Part shown: positions 51,989-61,937 of the stretch, piece after piece
Layout of the letters: every line of letters starts with the position of its first letter
Position numbering within the stretch: position 1 is the stretch's first letter
Source of the DNA: Sphingomonadaceae bacterium
GTDB taxonomy: Bacteria > Pseudomonadota > Alphaproteobacteria > Sphingomonadales > Sphingomonadaceae
Reading direction: 5' to 3'
Length of the DNA: 64,000 nucleotides
NCBI GenBank assembly: GCA_021732525.1
Contig: JAKFUU010000004.1
Span: forward strand, 1 to 64,000
The notes under the pieces: model-generated
What the model was told of the DNA's origin: nothing
Databases searched by the model: none
What the model saw: only the letters and a program-made list of their open reading frames with translations
Program-made: the position numbers and the translations under genes

Positions 51989-53359
51989 ATGGCCGATCAA
52001 AAGCTTTTTGCCGGGCGCGCGGTGCGCCGTATTCGCCGCGCCAGCGGCCTGACACAGGTTGCGATGGCCGATGCGCTCGATGTGTCGGCCAGCTATCTCA
52101 ACCTGATCGAAAGCAATCAGCGCCCGCTTACCGCCGCCATTCTGCTGCGCCTGGCCGAGCGTTTTGATTTTGACGCCAGGAGCTTGACCGGCGCCATACC
52201 GGGCGGCGGGGCCGAGGCGATCCGGCGGCGGCTCGCCGATCCGATTTTCGCCGACCTGTCGATTGACCGCAGCCAAATTGAAGATTGGATCGCCGCCGCC
52301 CCCGATGCCGCCGAAGCTTTCGCCCGCGCCTTTGACCGGCTTGCCAGCGGCAGCGGCGGCATGATTCCGCAGAATAATGCCATCGCTGCGGTGCGCGATC
52401 AAATACAGAAATGGCGCAACCATTTTGCCGATCTGGATGAACAGGCCGAAAAACTCGCCGATGAGCTGCGGCTGGAAAGCGCCGATCTCTATGGCGCAAT
52501 TGCCGACCGGCTTCGCAGCCGCCACCGGCTATCGATTCGAATTTTGCCCGTGGATGTGATGCCCGAACATTTGCGGCGGCTTGATCTGCACGCCCGGCAA
52601 TTGCAGCTTTCGGAGCTGCTGGACCCGGCCAGCCGGACCTTCGCCGCCGCCTTTCAACTGGCGCAGATTGAGGCAAAAACCGAAATTGATGCGCTGGTTC
52701 GCGGTGCGGATTTTGCCGACCGGGCAAGCGCGCGGCTGTATCATCGGCATCTATCGGGCTATTTTGCCGCCGCGGTGATGATGCCCTACGCCCGCTTTCT
52801 GCGCGCCTGCGAAAGCACAGGCTATGACATTAGATTGCTCACCCGGCGGTTTGGTGCGGGTTTTGAACAAGTCGCGCATAGGCTCACGACGATGCAGCGT
52901 GTGGGCGCGCGGGGATTGCCTTTTTTCATGATCCGCATCGACCGGGCCGGGCAAAGCAGCAAACGCTACGCCGGCGCGAGCGGCGCGTCGCTGGTCGACG
53001 GCGATGGCCGCTGTCCATTATGGGCACTGCACCAGGCCTTTGATGCGGGCGGACAAATCGTGACACAATTGGCCGAAATGGAGGATGGCAGCCGCTGGTT
53101 CACGATCGCCCGCACGGTTCACCCGCAAAATAGCGATGCGGAATTTGCCATCGGCCTGGGGTTGAATGCCGCCATGGCTGCGCCGTTATCCGCCGCGCGC
53201 GGCATCGATTTGAAAAATGGCGAAGCGGCGCAAATTGGCCTGGGCTGCACCGCCTGCACCCGCCCCAAATGCCCGCAACGCAGCGCCCCGCCCGTGGGCC
53301 GCGTGCTGACGTTCAACGAACAGGAACGGGGATTGACGGCATTTGAATTTGTGGGGTGA
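51989..53359 (+). CDS. Short-chain fatty acyl-CoA-type regulator ScfR/RamB-like
   Basis: A 456-residue XRE-type regulator. The helix-turn-helix is at about 14-55 (GLTQVAMADALDVSASYLNLIESNQRP with its recognition helix), followed by a large IrrE/ImmA-like metallopeptidase-related domain and a C-terminal segment with a Cys cluster (LGCTACTRPKCPQ). Relatives such as RamB and RshA/ScfR control glyoxylate and propionyl-CoA genes, often binding acyl-CoA. The divergent position next to aceA strongly suggests that it controls that gene. No ribosome binding site of note before ATG 51989. Confidence 0.85.
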   Translation: MADQKLFAGRAVRRIRRASGLTQVAMADALDVSASYLNLIESNQRPLTAAILLRLAERFDFDARSLTGAIPGGGAEAIRRRLADPIFADLSIDRSQIEDWIAAAPDAAEAFARAFDRLASGSGGMIPQNNAIAAVRDQIQKWRNHFADLDEQAEKLADELRLESADLYGAIADRLRSRHRLSIRILPVDVMPEHLRRLDLHARQLQLSELLDPASRTFAAAFQLAQIEAKTEIDALVRGADFADRASARLYHRHLSGYFAAAVMMPYARFLRACESTGYDIRLLTRRFGAGFEQVAHRLTTMQRVGARGLPFFMIRIDRAGQSSKRYAGASGASLVDGDGRCPLWALHQAFDAGGQIVTQLAEMEDGSRWFTIARTVHPQNSDAEFAIGLGLNAAMAAPLSAARGIDLKNGEAAQIGLGCTACTRPKCPQRSAPPVGRVLTFNEQERGLTAFEFVG

Positions 53360-53370
53360 GGGTTGCCCGC

Positions 53371-54441
53371 TCAGCCGCGATCCTTCAACGCCTCCACGAT
53401 CCGCTTTACCTCTTGGCTTTTGCCGCGCGGGATGATGAGTATGTCATTGCCGCTGGCGACCACGATCATATTTTCTAGGCCGACGGTGTGAATGCGGATG
53501 CCGTCGCTGCGGATGAGGTTGCCGGTGCCGTCAATTTCGGTCACACGATCGCTGGGCGCGGCTGATCCGCTATTTTGGCCGATTTCGTAAAGCGCATCCC
53601 AGCTGCCAACATCGGACCAGCCCATGCTGACGGGGACAACGCAAACTTGGCCGGTGGGTGATGCGGCGGCCTTTTCCATCACCGCATAATCGATGCTATC
53701 GGCGGGGCAGGCGGCAAAGGCGGCTTCATCGGGATGGATTTGCGCGCCATCGATCCGCGCTTTGTCCATCGCGGCTTTTGCGGCAGCCAGCATTGCGGGC
53801 GCATATTGGGCAAGCGCGGCCAGAAAGCTATCGGCGCGAAATAGGAATATGCCGCCATTCCAAACATGATCCCCGCCCGCGATCATTTCGGCGGCGCGCG
53901 CGGCGCTGGGCTTTTCGACAAAGCGCGCGACCCGGTGAACACCGCCGCGCAGCTCTTCGCCCGATTGGATATAGCCATATCCGGTTTCCGGGCCCGTGGG
54001 ATTGATGCCGAAAGTTGCCAGATAGCCTTGCTCGACAAGCGGCAGGGCGGCGCGGATGGCGGCGTAAAAGGCGGGGGCATCTATGATCACATGATCGCTC
54101 GGCATCACCAGCAAGGGCGCCGCGGGATCTTCGGCGGCGAGCGCGGCGAGCGCGATTGCCGGCGCGGTGTTGCGCGCGCAAGGTTCGAGCAGCAACCGGG
54201 CATTATGGATACCGATAGCATGCAATTGCTGCTCAATCAGCGCCGCATGACGCGCGCCTGCGACCACCAGCGGCGCGGCGAATAACGCGCGATCGGCGCT
54301 TCGCAGCAAAGTCATCTGGAACATGGTTTCTTCGCCGGTCAACGCCAGAAATTGCTTGGGACATTCGGGCCGCGACATCGGCCATAACCGCGTGCCGCCG
54401 CCGCCGGAAAGGATGATTGGGATAATTTCGGGCATGGGCAT
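53371..54441 (-). CDS. manC: Mannose-1-phosphate guanylyltransferase
   Basis: A 356-residue enzyme making GDP-mannose for polysaccharide synthesis. The nucleotide-binding loop is LSGGGGTRLWPMSRPECPKQF (about 10-30), with PSDHVI at about 113 and VEKP later; the isomerase half of bifunctional ManC/AlgA proteins is absent. It ends 11 bases from scfR, convergent with it. Divergent from the sugar transferase gene, with which it probably works in exopolysaccharide production. ATG 54441 or 54435 may be the start. Confidence 0.93.
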   Translation of the reverse strand: MPMPEIIPIILSGGGGTRLWPMSRPECPKQFLALTGEETMFQMTLLRSADRALFAAPLVVAGARHAALIEQQLHAIGIHNARLLLEPCARNTAPAIALAALAAEDPAAPLLVMPSDHVIIDAPAFYAAIRAALPLVEQGYLATFGINPTGPETGYGYIQSGEELRGGVHRVARFVEKPSAARAAEMIAGGDHVWNGGIFLFRADSFLAALAQYAPAMLAAAKAAMDKARIDGAQIHPDEAAFAACPADSIDYAVMEKAAASPTGQVCVVPVSMGWSDVGSWDALYEIGQNSGSAAPSDRVTEIDGTGNLIRSDGIRIHTVGLENMIVVASGNDILIIPRGKSQEVKRIVEALKDRG

Positions 54442-54620
54442 CAGCGGGAAGTTCCAATTTCTGAACGCTTTCTAAACGGTCTACGCCGCAGTGCAAGCGC
54501 GTTATCACTTGTCAATTATACATAATATTACAATGTTCTAACCCAGATATGTAAATTTAACCGACAGTTTACTTATGGTGTGTAAAGCAAAGAGACCAAA
54601 TATGTTGAGGCAATAAGCGT

Positions 54621-56009
54621 GTGATCCGGCTGTTCAAACATTATATTCCCTATGCCGTGTTGTTTCTGGGAATCGTGGATATATTTCTGCTGCTCGCGGC
54701 GGCGGAGACCGCGTGGGTGGTTCGTGCCAATCAAATTGGCATGACGGTCGATTATATTGGCACCCGTTTTTGGCCGCTTTTCACCTTTGCATTGTCGGTG
54801 CAGGTGGCGGCGATGGCGGTGGGGGTCTATAGCCCCGAAGCGTTGCAATCGCTGCGTTTCTCCGTTGCACGGCTGCTCGTTGCGGTGTCTCTGGGTGTGA
54901 TTTTTCAATCGGTGATGGGCTTTATGATGCCGGGAATGACGCTGTGGCGCTCCAACTCGCTTTATGCGATGGGCCTGGCTTTCTTATATCTGGCGGCGAG
55001 CCGGGCCTTGCTCGGCAGCTTGATCGGGGCCGAGGCGTTTAAACGCCGCGTGCTAATATTGGGCGCGGGCAAGCGGGCGCAGCGGATTAAAGATTTGGAG
55101 GCGCAAAAAGGCGCGGGCTTTATCATCGTCGGTTATATCGCGATGAATGAAAATAAGCGCGTGATCCCCGAGGCGATCAACCGCGATGCGATTTATAATC
55201 TCGCGGATTTTGTGGTGAAATTGGGCGCGAGCGAGGTGGTGCTGGCGCTGGAGGAGCGGCGCAACGCGATCCCGCTTGACGATCTGCTGCGGATCAAAAC
55301 CACCGGCGTGCATGTGAATGAAGTATCAAGCTTTTTCGAGCGCGAAACCGGGCGGGTGGATTTGGATAGCGTCAACCCCAGCTGGTTGATCTTTTCCGAT
55401 GGTTTTTCATCGGGGCGGCGGATTTCCGGGATCGCCAAACGGCTATTTGATATTTTGGTAAGTTCGCTGCTGCTGCTGCTGTCGATCCCGGTGATCATGC
55501 TATTTGCCATATTGATAAAACTGGAAAGCAAAGGCCCGGCGATATATCGGCAGCAAAGGGTGGGCCTTTATGGACAGCTCTATTTTGTCAACAAATTGCG
55601 CTCTATGCGCAGCGATGCCGAAGAAAATGGCAAGGCGGTTTGGGCATCGCAAGATGACCCGCGCATCACCCGCATTGGCCAATTCATCCGCAAGGTTCGG
55701 ATTGATGAGTTGCCGCAAACCTGGAATGTGCTGAAAGGTGAAATGAGCTTTGTCGGCCCGCGTCCCGAGCGGCCCGAATTTGTCGCCGATCTTGAAAATC
55801 AACTCAGCTATTATGCCGAACGCCATATGGTGAAACCGGGGATCACCGGCTGGGCGCAGATCAACTACCCTTACGGCGCATCGATCGATGATAGCCGCCA
55901 AAAGCTTGAATATGACCTTTATTATGCCAAAAATTACACGCCATTTTTAGATATACTCATTTTGCTGCAAACACTACGGGTCATTCTATGGCCGTCGGGT
56001 GTCCGGTAA
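54621..56009 (+). CDS. Exosortase-associated polyprenyl-phosphate sugar transferase
   Basis: A 462-residue membrane glycosyltransferase. Four or five hydrophobic helices (to about residue 135) precede a Rossmann-like domain (RVLILGAGKRAQRIKDLE, about 142), then a further helix (about 275-297) and the sugar-1-phosphate transferase catalytic region with KLRSM, IDELPQTWNVLKGEMSF, VGPRPE and a final ITGWAQINY. It should load the first sugar onto undecaprenyl phosphate. The type is the one linked to PEP-CTERM/XrtA loci, in keeping with prsK, prsR, prsT after it. It starts at a GTG. Confidence 0.88.
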   Translation: MIRLFKHYIPYAVLFLGIVDIFLLLAAAETAWVVRANQIGMTVDYIGTRFWPLFTFALSVQVAAMAVGVYSPEALQSLRFSVARLLVAVSLGVIFQSVMGFMMPGMTLWRSNSLYAMGLAFLYLAASRALLGSLIGAEAFKRRVLILGAGKRAQRIKDLEAQKGAGFIIVGYIAMNENKRVIPEAINRDAIYNLADFVVKLGASEVVLALEERRNAIPLDDLLRIKTTGVHVNEVSSFFERETGRVDLDSVNPSWLIFSDGFSSGRRISGIAKRLFDILVSSLLLLLSIPVIMLFAILIKLESKGPAIYRQQRVGLYGQLYFVNKLRSMRSDAEENGKAVWASQDDPRITRIGQFIRKVRIDELPQTWNVLKGEMSFVGPRPERPEFVADLENQLSYYAERHMVKPGITGWAQINYPYGASIDDSRQKLEYDLYYAKNYTPFLDILILLQTLRVILWPSGVR

Positions 56010-56010
56010 T

Positions 56011-58107
56011 ATGACGGCGATATTGCCCATGATCGGTATTGTTGGCCACGGCGCGGCAGCCTTTGCCTATGCCGCATTGGCAATTTGGGTTTTTCATAAA
56101 TATGGCACGCAAAATCGTCAGCAAATATTGCTGATAACGGCGTTGGGATTGACCGCCCTATGGGCCGGTGCAGCCGCGCCAGCTTATTCGTTTAAGATAG
56201 CTCCATTGGCAATGGAAACGCTGCGCAATGCGGGCTGGCTTGGCTTTATGTATTTCTTATTGCGAAGCGGCGAAGGGCGTAAACAACCACGCACGATTAA
56301 TGTAATTTATATAGTATTGGCCACCGTGCTTTTATGTCAACCGGCGATCGACGTGCTGGTTATGAAATTACCCGTGGAAATGCCCGTGGCGATCGCGGCA
56401 TCGCAAACGGCCCTGCTCTTACGGATGTTATTTGCGGTCGGCGTGTTGGTGGCGGTGCATAATCTCTATACCGTTTCCGCACCCGAAACCCGCTGGGGGA
56501 TTAGCTTGCCGATGGCCGCGTTGGCGGCAATGTGGACATTCGACCTCAATCTTTACACGATAGCCTATTTGACCAACGAGACACCGGCAGAGCTGATGTT
56601 CACCCGGGGATTGGCGATGCTATTGCTGGCACCCGTTTTTGTGCTGGCGTCCAGAAGGAACGGTAAATGGCGATTGCGTTTGTCGCGTTCAGTGGCGTTC
56701 CAATCGGTCTCTTTATTCGCGATCGGGGCTTATTTTCTGGCCATGCTGTTACTTGCCGCCGTGATTGAATTTGTCGGCGGTGATTATGTGCGGCTCACGC
56801 AGATAACGATGATTATTGCTATGTCAATTTCAGCATTGCTGATCCTTCCATCCGGACGGTTTCGGGCTTGGATAACGGTTACTATCGCCAAAAATTTCTT
56901 TCAGCATCGCTATGATTATCGCAACGAATGGATGCGATTTGCCGATACCATAGGTTTTCCGAGCGCCGAGGCCGGCCCATTTCATGAGCGGGTCATCAAA
57001 TCGCTTGCGGATATATTCGACAGCCCTGGCGGTCTGCTATTGGTGCCCGACGATCAAAATCGGATGACATTGCAGGCGCGGTGGCGATGGCCAACGGCGG
57101 ATGTTCCGGTCAATTGTATCACATCGCAAACCCTGCCCTTTTTCGAATCCACTGGGCATATCTTGTCAATGGATGATGCACGCGCCGGCACCGATGATCG
57201 CTGCGATCCGCGAGCGGTTCCGCAATGGTTGTATGATGAACCGCAAGCCTGGGTAGTGGTGCCAATGGTTCATTTCGGTAAGCTTGCCGGATTAGTGATT
57301 TTGGCACGTCCAACTGCCGATCGGCGGCTGGATTGGGAAGATTTGGATATGCTGCGCGTGGTCGGCCGTCAGGTTGCAAGCTATCTTGCCGAGGCGACCA
57401 GTTATCAAGCCCTAGCCGAAGCGCAGCAATTTGAGCAGTTCAACCGCCGTTTTGCCTTTGTTATGCATGATATCAAAAATTTGGTTAGCCAGTTGAGCAT
57501 ATTATCACGCAACGCCGAAAAACACGCCAGCAATCCTGAATTTCAGGCCGACATGGTGGAAACACTCAGTGGCTCGGTGGAAAAGATGAATGATCTTCTG
57601 GCGCGGCTGTCGCAGCATAATAAAACCAAACACACCCCGCCAAAGACAATCGACATAAGCGAGGTTGTTATACAGGCGGTTTACGAAAAAAGATTAATCT
57701 ACCCTATTGAGACGCAGCTGATCAAAGGGATTAAGGCGATTGCCGATCCAGCCCGCGTGGAAACGATTATCAGCCATCTGGTGCAAAATGCGATCGAAGC
57801 GACCGATGATGGCGCGCCGGTTAAAATAACCTGTCGCAGCCACGGCATGGATGTAGCGATCCGCATCTCCGACAGCGGCATTGGGATGAATGAGGCATTT
57901 ATTGCTAATCAGCTATTCAAGCCGTTTGAATCCAGCAAACCAGGGGGTTTCGGCATCGGCGCTTATGAAGCGCGCGAACTTGCCTTGTCCATGGGCGGTC
58001 AACTTCGCGTTGAAAGCAGACCCGGTAAAGGCACTCATTTTACTTTGTTGTTACCTGCGGTGCAAGCAGACAGCGACACAAATCAACCTATAGAAGAGGC
58101 AGCGTAA
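56011..58107 (+). CDS. prsK: PEP-CTERM system histidine kinase PrsK
   Basis: A 698-residue membrane histidine kinase. The first ~275 residues contain about eight hydrophobic helices, a GAF-like domain follows (about 310-460), and the kinase core has FAFVMHDIKNL (phosphoacceptor-like His about 486) and an ATPase domain ending in GGFGIGAYEARELAL. This arrangement fits PrsK, partner of PrsR in exosortase loci. An earlier GTG at 55999 overlaps the upstream stop; I use ATG 56011. It overlaps prsR by a TAATG at 58105-58109. Confidence 0.9.
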   Translation: MTAILPMIGIVGHGAAAFAYAALAIWVFHKYGTQNRQQILLITALGLTALWAGAAAPAYSFKIAPLAMETLRNAGWLGFMYFLLRSGEGRKQPRTINVIYIVLATVLLCQPAIDVLVMKLPVEMPVAIAASQTALLLRMLFAVGVLVAVHNLYTVSAPETRWGISLPMAALAAMWTFDLNLYTIAYLTNETPAELMFTRGLAMLLLAPVFVLASRRNGKWRLRLSRSVAFQSVSLFAIGAYFLAMLLLAAVIEFVGGDYVRLTQITMIIAMSISALLILPSGRFRAWITVTIAKNFFQHRYDYRNEWMRFADTIGFPSAEAGPFHERVIKSLADIFDSPGGLLLVPDDQNRMTLQARWRWPTADVPVNCITSQTLPFFESTGHILSMDDARAGTDDRCDPRAVPQWLYDEPQAWVVVPMVHFGKLAGLVILARPTADRRLDWEDLDMLRVVGRQVASYLAEATSYQALAEAQQFEQFNRRFAFVMHDIKNLVSQLSILSRNAEKHASNPEFQADMVETLSGSVEKMNDLLARLSQHNKTKHTPPKTIDISEVVIQAVYEKRLIYPIETQLIKGIKAIADPARVETIISHLVQNAIEATDDGAPVKITCRSHGMDVAIRISDSGIGMNEAFIANQLFKPFESSKPGGFGIGAYEARELALSMGGQLRVESRPGKGTHFTLLLPAVQADSDTNQPIEEAA

Positions 58108-59474
58108 TGGCAAGCGAACAGCAGAAGACTTTACCTAAATTGTTGATCGTTGAGGATGATTTGGGCCTGCAGAAGCAGCTCAAATGGTCCTATGATCAAT
58201 TCCACGTATTATGCGCTTCCAACCGCGACGAAGCGCTTGCATTATTGCGCGCCGAAGAGCCCGATGTTGTGACATTGGATCTGGGATTGCCGCCCGATCC
58301 CGATGGGGTTTCGGAAGGCTTCAAAGCGCTCGACGAGATGCTGAAACTAAAACCAGACACAAAAATTATCGTCGCATCTGGCCATGGTGCCAAGGAAAGT
58401 GCCTTGCAGGCGGTTTCTGCAGGGGCGTGGGATTTTTATCAAAAGCCCGTTGATATTGATGAGCTGCATCTAATCGTTAAGCGCGCCTTTCACATGCGCG
58501 CGTTGGAAATGCAGAATAAAAAAGTGCAATCGACGCCGGTCGATGGAGAAATGCCGCTCGGTACCATCATCACCGGTTCACCAGAAATGCTGCGAATTGC
58601 CCGCACGATCGAACGTGTGGCATCAACAGGGGCATCGGTCTTATTGTTGGGGGCCAGCGGCACGGGTAAAGAATTGCTGGCCCGTGGTTTGCATGATGCC
58701 AGCGACCGGAGAGACAAACCATTTGTCGCAATCAATTGCGGCGCCATCCCAGAAAATTTGTTGGAATCAGAGCTTTTTGGTCATGAAAAAGGTGCATTCA
58801 CCGGCGCATTCAAAACAACCGAAGGCAAGATTGAACTGGCCGATGGCGGCACGTTATTCCTTGATGAAGTCGGCGATATTCCGATTAATTTGCAGGTAAA
58901 GCTGCTGCGATTCCTGCAGGAACGGATGATCGAACGCGTTGGCGGGCGTAAGGCTATTCCTGTCGATGTGCGCGTGGTATGCGCGACGCACCGCGATTTG
59001 AACCGGATGATGGCTGATCAAAATTTCCGTGATGACCTTTATTATCGGCTGGCTGAGATCACCGTCAATATTCCGCCGTTGAATGAACGGACGGGCGATT
59101 CGGTTTTGCTCGCCAAGCATTTTGCCCATCGCTTCGCAAAGGAGATGAACCCAAATATAAAGGGTTTTTCCAACGCTGCGCTAACCGTAATTGACCAACA
59201 TAACTGGCCTGGCAATGTTCGCGAGCTTGAAAACCGGGTGAAACGCGCCGTGATTATGGCGGACGGGAAATTCATCACTCCAGATGATCTTGAATTTAGC
59301 AATGATGACGAATTACCGCTGAATTTGAAAGCTGCGCGTGAACAGGCCGATCGTAAAGCGATAAAACGCGCAATCTCGCGAACCGAGGGAAATATTTCCA
59401 GCGCAGCAAAATTATTGGGGATCAGCAGGCCGACTTTATACGATCTGCTTAAGCAATATGAACTTCAGGTATAG
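58107..59474 (+). CDS. prsR: PEP-CTERM system sigma-54 response regulator PrsR
   Basis: A 455-residue NtrC-type regulator: receiver with Asp58 ([14 protein letters not shown]), AAA+ domain with GASGTGKE and an intact GAFTGA loop in [14 protein letters not shown], and a Fis-type helix-turn-helix ([20 protein letters not shown]). It should activate sigma-54 promoters of PEP-CTERM and exopolysaccharide genes on phosphorylation by PrsK. Overlaps prsK start-to-stop and prsT by 17 bases. Confidence 0.92.
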   Translation: MASEQQKTLPKLLIVEDDLGLQKQLKWSYDQFHVLCASNRDEALALLRAEEPDVVTLDLGLPPDPDGVSEGFKALDEMLKLKPDTKIIVASGHGAKESALQAVSAGAWDFYQKPVDIDELHLIVKRAFHMRALEMQNKKVQSTPVDGEMPLGTIITGSPEMLRIARTIERVASTGASVLLLGASGTGKELLARGLHDASDRRDKPFVAINCGAIPENLLESELFGHEKGAFTGAFKTTEGKIELADGGTLFLDEVGDIPINLQVKLLRFLQERMIERVGGRKAIPVDVRVVCATHRDLNRMMADQNFRDDLYYRLAEITVNIPPLNERTGDSVLLAKHFAHRFAKEMNPNIKGFSNAALTVIDQHNWPGNVRELENRVKRAVIMADGKFITPDDLEFSNDDELPLNLKAAREQADRKAIKRAISRTEGNISSAAKLLGISRPTLYDLLKQYELQV

Positions 59475-61527
59475 GCCGCCCGATCGAAAAAAGCGGGAAA
59501 CCCGTCTGGAAAAGCTGACGCGGAAATTAATCGCAATCCGCAAAACCCTGCTTTATTCAGCCGCTGGGCTAGGGCTGTTTCTGCTGCTTTTTGCAACCGG
59601 TTATATGTTGCTAAGCGAACGCGGCCAAACCGCGGCCAATTCCGCTTATGCAAGGGCGCAACAATATCGTCAGGCCCATGATTTAAACGCCGCGCGTATT
59701 GAGCTTTTGAACGCAGTCAAGGCCAGCCCGCAATGGTCACCCGCGTTAATCGCACAGGCCGAGGTTGCGCTGGAGATGTTTGACGGAGAAACGGCAAAGG
59801 CAGCGCTGGAAAAGGCCGTTCGGGCGGGAACCAAACAAGCCAATTTGCTCCATCTGCTGGGCCATGCGCTCTGGCTATCGGGGGACGATGTGCGCGCACA
59901 AGCCATGTTAACGGACAAGGCGATACCAACGACCAATCGCGCTTATGCTATGCGCATTTTGGGCCAGTTATATACCGGGCGCGGCGATTATGATGCCGCG
60001 CGAACGGCATTCGATGCTGCGTTGAAAATAGCGCCGGATGATAGCCGTCTTTGGACCGAGATTGCCCGATACCGTTTTGCCTTTGCCGATCAGGTTGGCG
60101 CCGCTGCGGCGTCGGATAAAGCGGTCGCACTTAATCCAGGCGATTATCGCGCATTGGAATTTCGGGCGCAGATGGTGCGGTCACAATTTGGTCTGGTCGC
60201 CGCCTTGCCCTGGTTTGAACGCGCGCTGGCCATCAATCCAGATGACATTGCGCTGCTCGAAGAATATGCCGTTACGCTTGGTGAAATTGGCCGTAACCGG
60301 GATATGCTTGCCGGGGCGCGGCGGATATTGGCGCTCAATAGCAAAAATGGACGCGCATATTATATGCAAGCGGTGATCGCTGCACGAGCGGGTAATTTTG
60401 AGTTGGCGCAGCGGATATTAAACCTGGCAGGGCCAGCGGCCAACGGCTTACCCGGCGCAATGCTTGTTTCCGCCATTGCCGAATATGAGCTTGGCAATTT
60501 TCATAAATCGGCGGAAACATTGGAACGATTATCCGCCATGCAGCCGGAAAATTTGCGCATCCGCAGACTGCTCGCCAGAGCGAAACAGCGGGTTGGCGAA
60601 AACCAGGATGCACTCGATAATATTGAGCCGTTGGTGGTCAGCGGCGAAGCCGGCAGCTATGATGCGCTATTGGCAGCCCGTTCTTTTGAAGCCGAGGGTG
60701 ACAGGCAAAAGGCCGCAGCGGGCTTGTCCGCAGCCTCGCAGCCGGCGATCCGCAAAATCCGGCCGCTACCGCAAGCGCGGTCGCTATCCGCCGCTGCCGC
60801 GGGTGCCTATCGCAATCCGAATGACGCGCGCTATGTCGTGCCATATATTCGCGCGCTGCTGCTGGCTGGCGATATGGCGCTTGCAATAGAACAGGCCAAG
60901 CGGCTGCAAAAACTGAGCCCCGGTGTCGCTGATGCCCATATGCTAGTCGGCGATGTCGAAGCGGCTCGCGGCGATTACCCGGCAGCGACGGCATCTTATC
61001 AACGCGCACGCGCAATAGAATTTTCTGAAGCTGTTATGCTGCGTTTGGTGGACAGCTATCGGCGGCAGGGTCAATTTGCCGCAGCCAATAGCATAATCCA
61101 AACCTATCTATATCTTAATCCCAACAATCTATCCGCGCAGCGTTTGACGGCTTATTTGTTCTTGGATCAAAAACGCTGGGCTGAATCGATCCCCTTGCTG
61201 GAGCGATTGCGCAAACGCATCGGCTATAATGATAGTATTTTAAGCGCTAATCTGGCGCGGGCTTATTCGGGCGTGGGCCGTCATGACGACGCCATTTTCA
61301 ATGCAAAGGCAGGTTACCGGGTGGACCCCGCCAATCCAATGGTGACATTGATCTATGCCCAAACGTTGCAGAAAGCGGGGCGTCAACCCAAAGCCGTTCT
61401 GGAGCTGTTTGAAAAGGCAAATGCGATGATCCCTGGAAACCCCGATGTTGCAAAGGGTTTAAGTTTGGCAAGAGCAGCGCAAAGAGCGGCGCAAAAATCG
61501 GCCAAGTCAATCCGGTCTAGCAAATGA
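59458..61527 (+). CDS. prsT: TPR-repeat protein, PrsT-like
   Basis: A 689-residue protein with a basic N terminus, one membrane helix (about 35-55) and about 14 tetratricopeptide-like repeats filling the rest, e.g. YTGRGDYDAARTAFDAALKIAP. It likely lies in the periplasm tethered to the inner membrane. It comes straight after prsR, its start inside that gene, and fits the PrsT slot of exosortase loci, though typical PrsT is longer (about 900 residues as I recall). Its partner is probably exported polysaccharide or the exosortase apparatus; unproven. Confidence 0.83.
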   Translation: MNFRYRPPDRKKRETRLEKLTRKLIAIRKTLLYSAAGLGLFLLLFATGYMLLSERGQTAANSAYARAQQYRQAHDLNAARIELLNAVKASPQWSPALIAQAEVALEMFDGETAKAALEKAVRAGTKQANLLHLLGHALWLSGDDVRAQAMLTDKAIPTTNRAYAMRILGQLYTGRGDYDAARTAFDAALKIAPDDSRLWTEIARYRFAFADQVGAAAASDKAVALNPGDYRALEFRAQMVRSQFGLVAALPWFERALAINPDDIALLEEYAVTLGEIGRNRDMLAGARRILALNSKNGRAYYMQAVIAARAGNFELAQRILNLAGPAANGLPGAMLVSAIAEYELGNFHKSAETLERLSAMQPENLRIRRLLARAKQRVGENQDALDNIEPLVVSGEAGSYDALLAARSFEAEGDRQKAAAGLSAASQPAIRKIRPLPQARSLSAAAAGAYRNPNDARYVVPYIRALLLAGDMALAIEQAKRLQKLSPGVADAHMLVGDVEAARGDYPAATASYQRARAIEFSEAVMLRLVDSYRRQGQFAAANSIIQTYLYLNPNNLSAQRLTAYLFLDQKRWAESIPLLERLRKRIGYNDSILSANLARAYSGVGRHDDAIFNAKAGYRVDPANPMVTLIYAQTLQKAGRQPKAVLELFEKANAMIPGNPDVAKGLSLARAAQRAAQKSAKSIRSSK

Positions 61528-61548
61528 CATGTCGCTTTGCTTTTACCG

Positions 61549-61893
61549 TTAATTCTCCAATTTCACCAAATCTGCTATTTCAAGGCCGGCGCGGCGCATT
61601 TGCGCGGTAATATCGGGCCAGATATTCTTCAAAAAATAATCGCGCTCTTGCCTGCGCAGTTTGCTAATTGCGCCTTGAGCGACGAACAATCCGACACCGC
61701 GTTTCACATCAACCAAGCCGCTATCCTGAAATAATTGATAGGCCTTTGCCACCGTGAGCGGATTGGCCCCTTGCTGCGCAGCAAAGGCGCGCACCGACGG
61801 CAGCATTTGTCCCTCGCGATAATCACCATCCAAAATTGCCGCAGCAATAACATCCCTCAATTTCAAATAGACCGGCTTATTTTCATTTTTCAT
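61549..61893 (-). CDS. Small GntR-family transcriptional regulator (YtrA type)
   Basis: A 114-residue regulator with a GntR winged helix-turn-helix (KPVYLKLRDVIAAAILDGDY, then LPSVRAFAAQQGANPLTVAKAY) and a short helical C terminus typical of the YtrA group rather than a ligand-binding domain. I start at ATG 61893 (MKNENKPVYLKL); ATG 61920 would add nine residues. It is the second gene after the nitroreductase on the same strand (44-base gap) and convergent with prsT. YtrA-type genes usually precede ABC transporters, but none is seen here. Confidence 0.82.
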   Translation of the reverse strand: MKNENKPVYLKLRDVIAAAILDGDYREGQMLPSVRAFAAQQGANPLTVAKAYQLFQDSGLVDVKRGVGLFVAQGAISKLRRQERDYFLKNIWPDITAQMRRAGLEIADLVKLEN

Positions 61894-61937
61894 ACGCCAT
61901 CTACTGCCATAATACAGCATAGCGCGTCAAGTTCGGC

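Noticed and set aside
54442-54620. sigma-54 promoter before the PEP-CTERM sugar transferase
   Set aside because: The gap is AT-rich, but I see no TGGC-N-GC element with correct spacing, so I do not call one.
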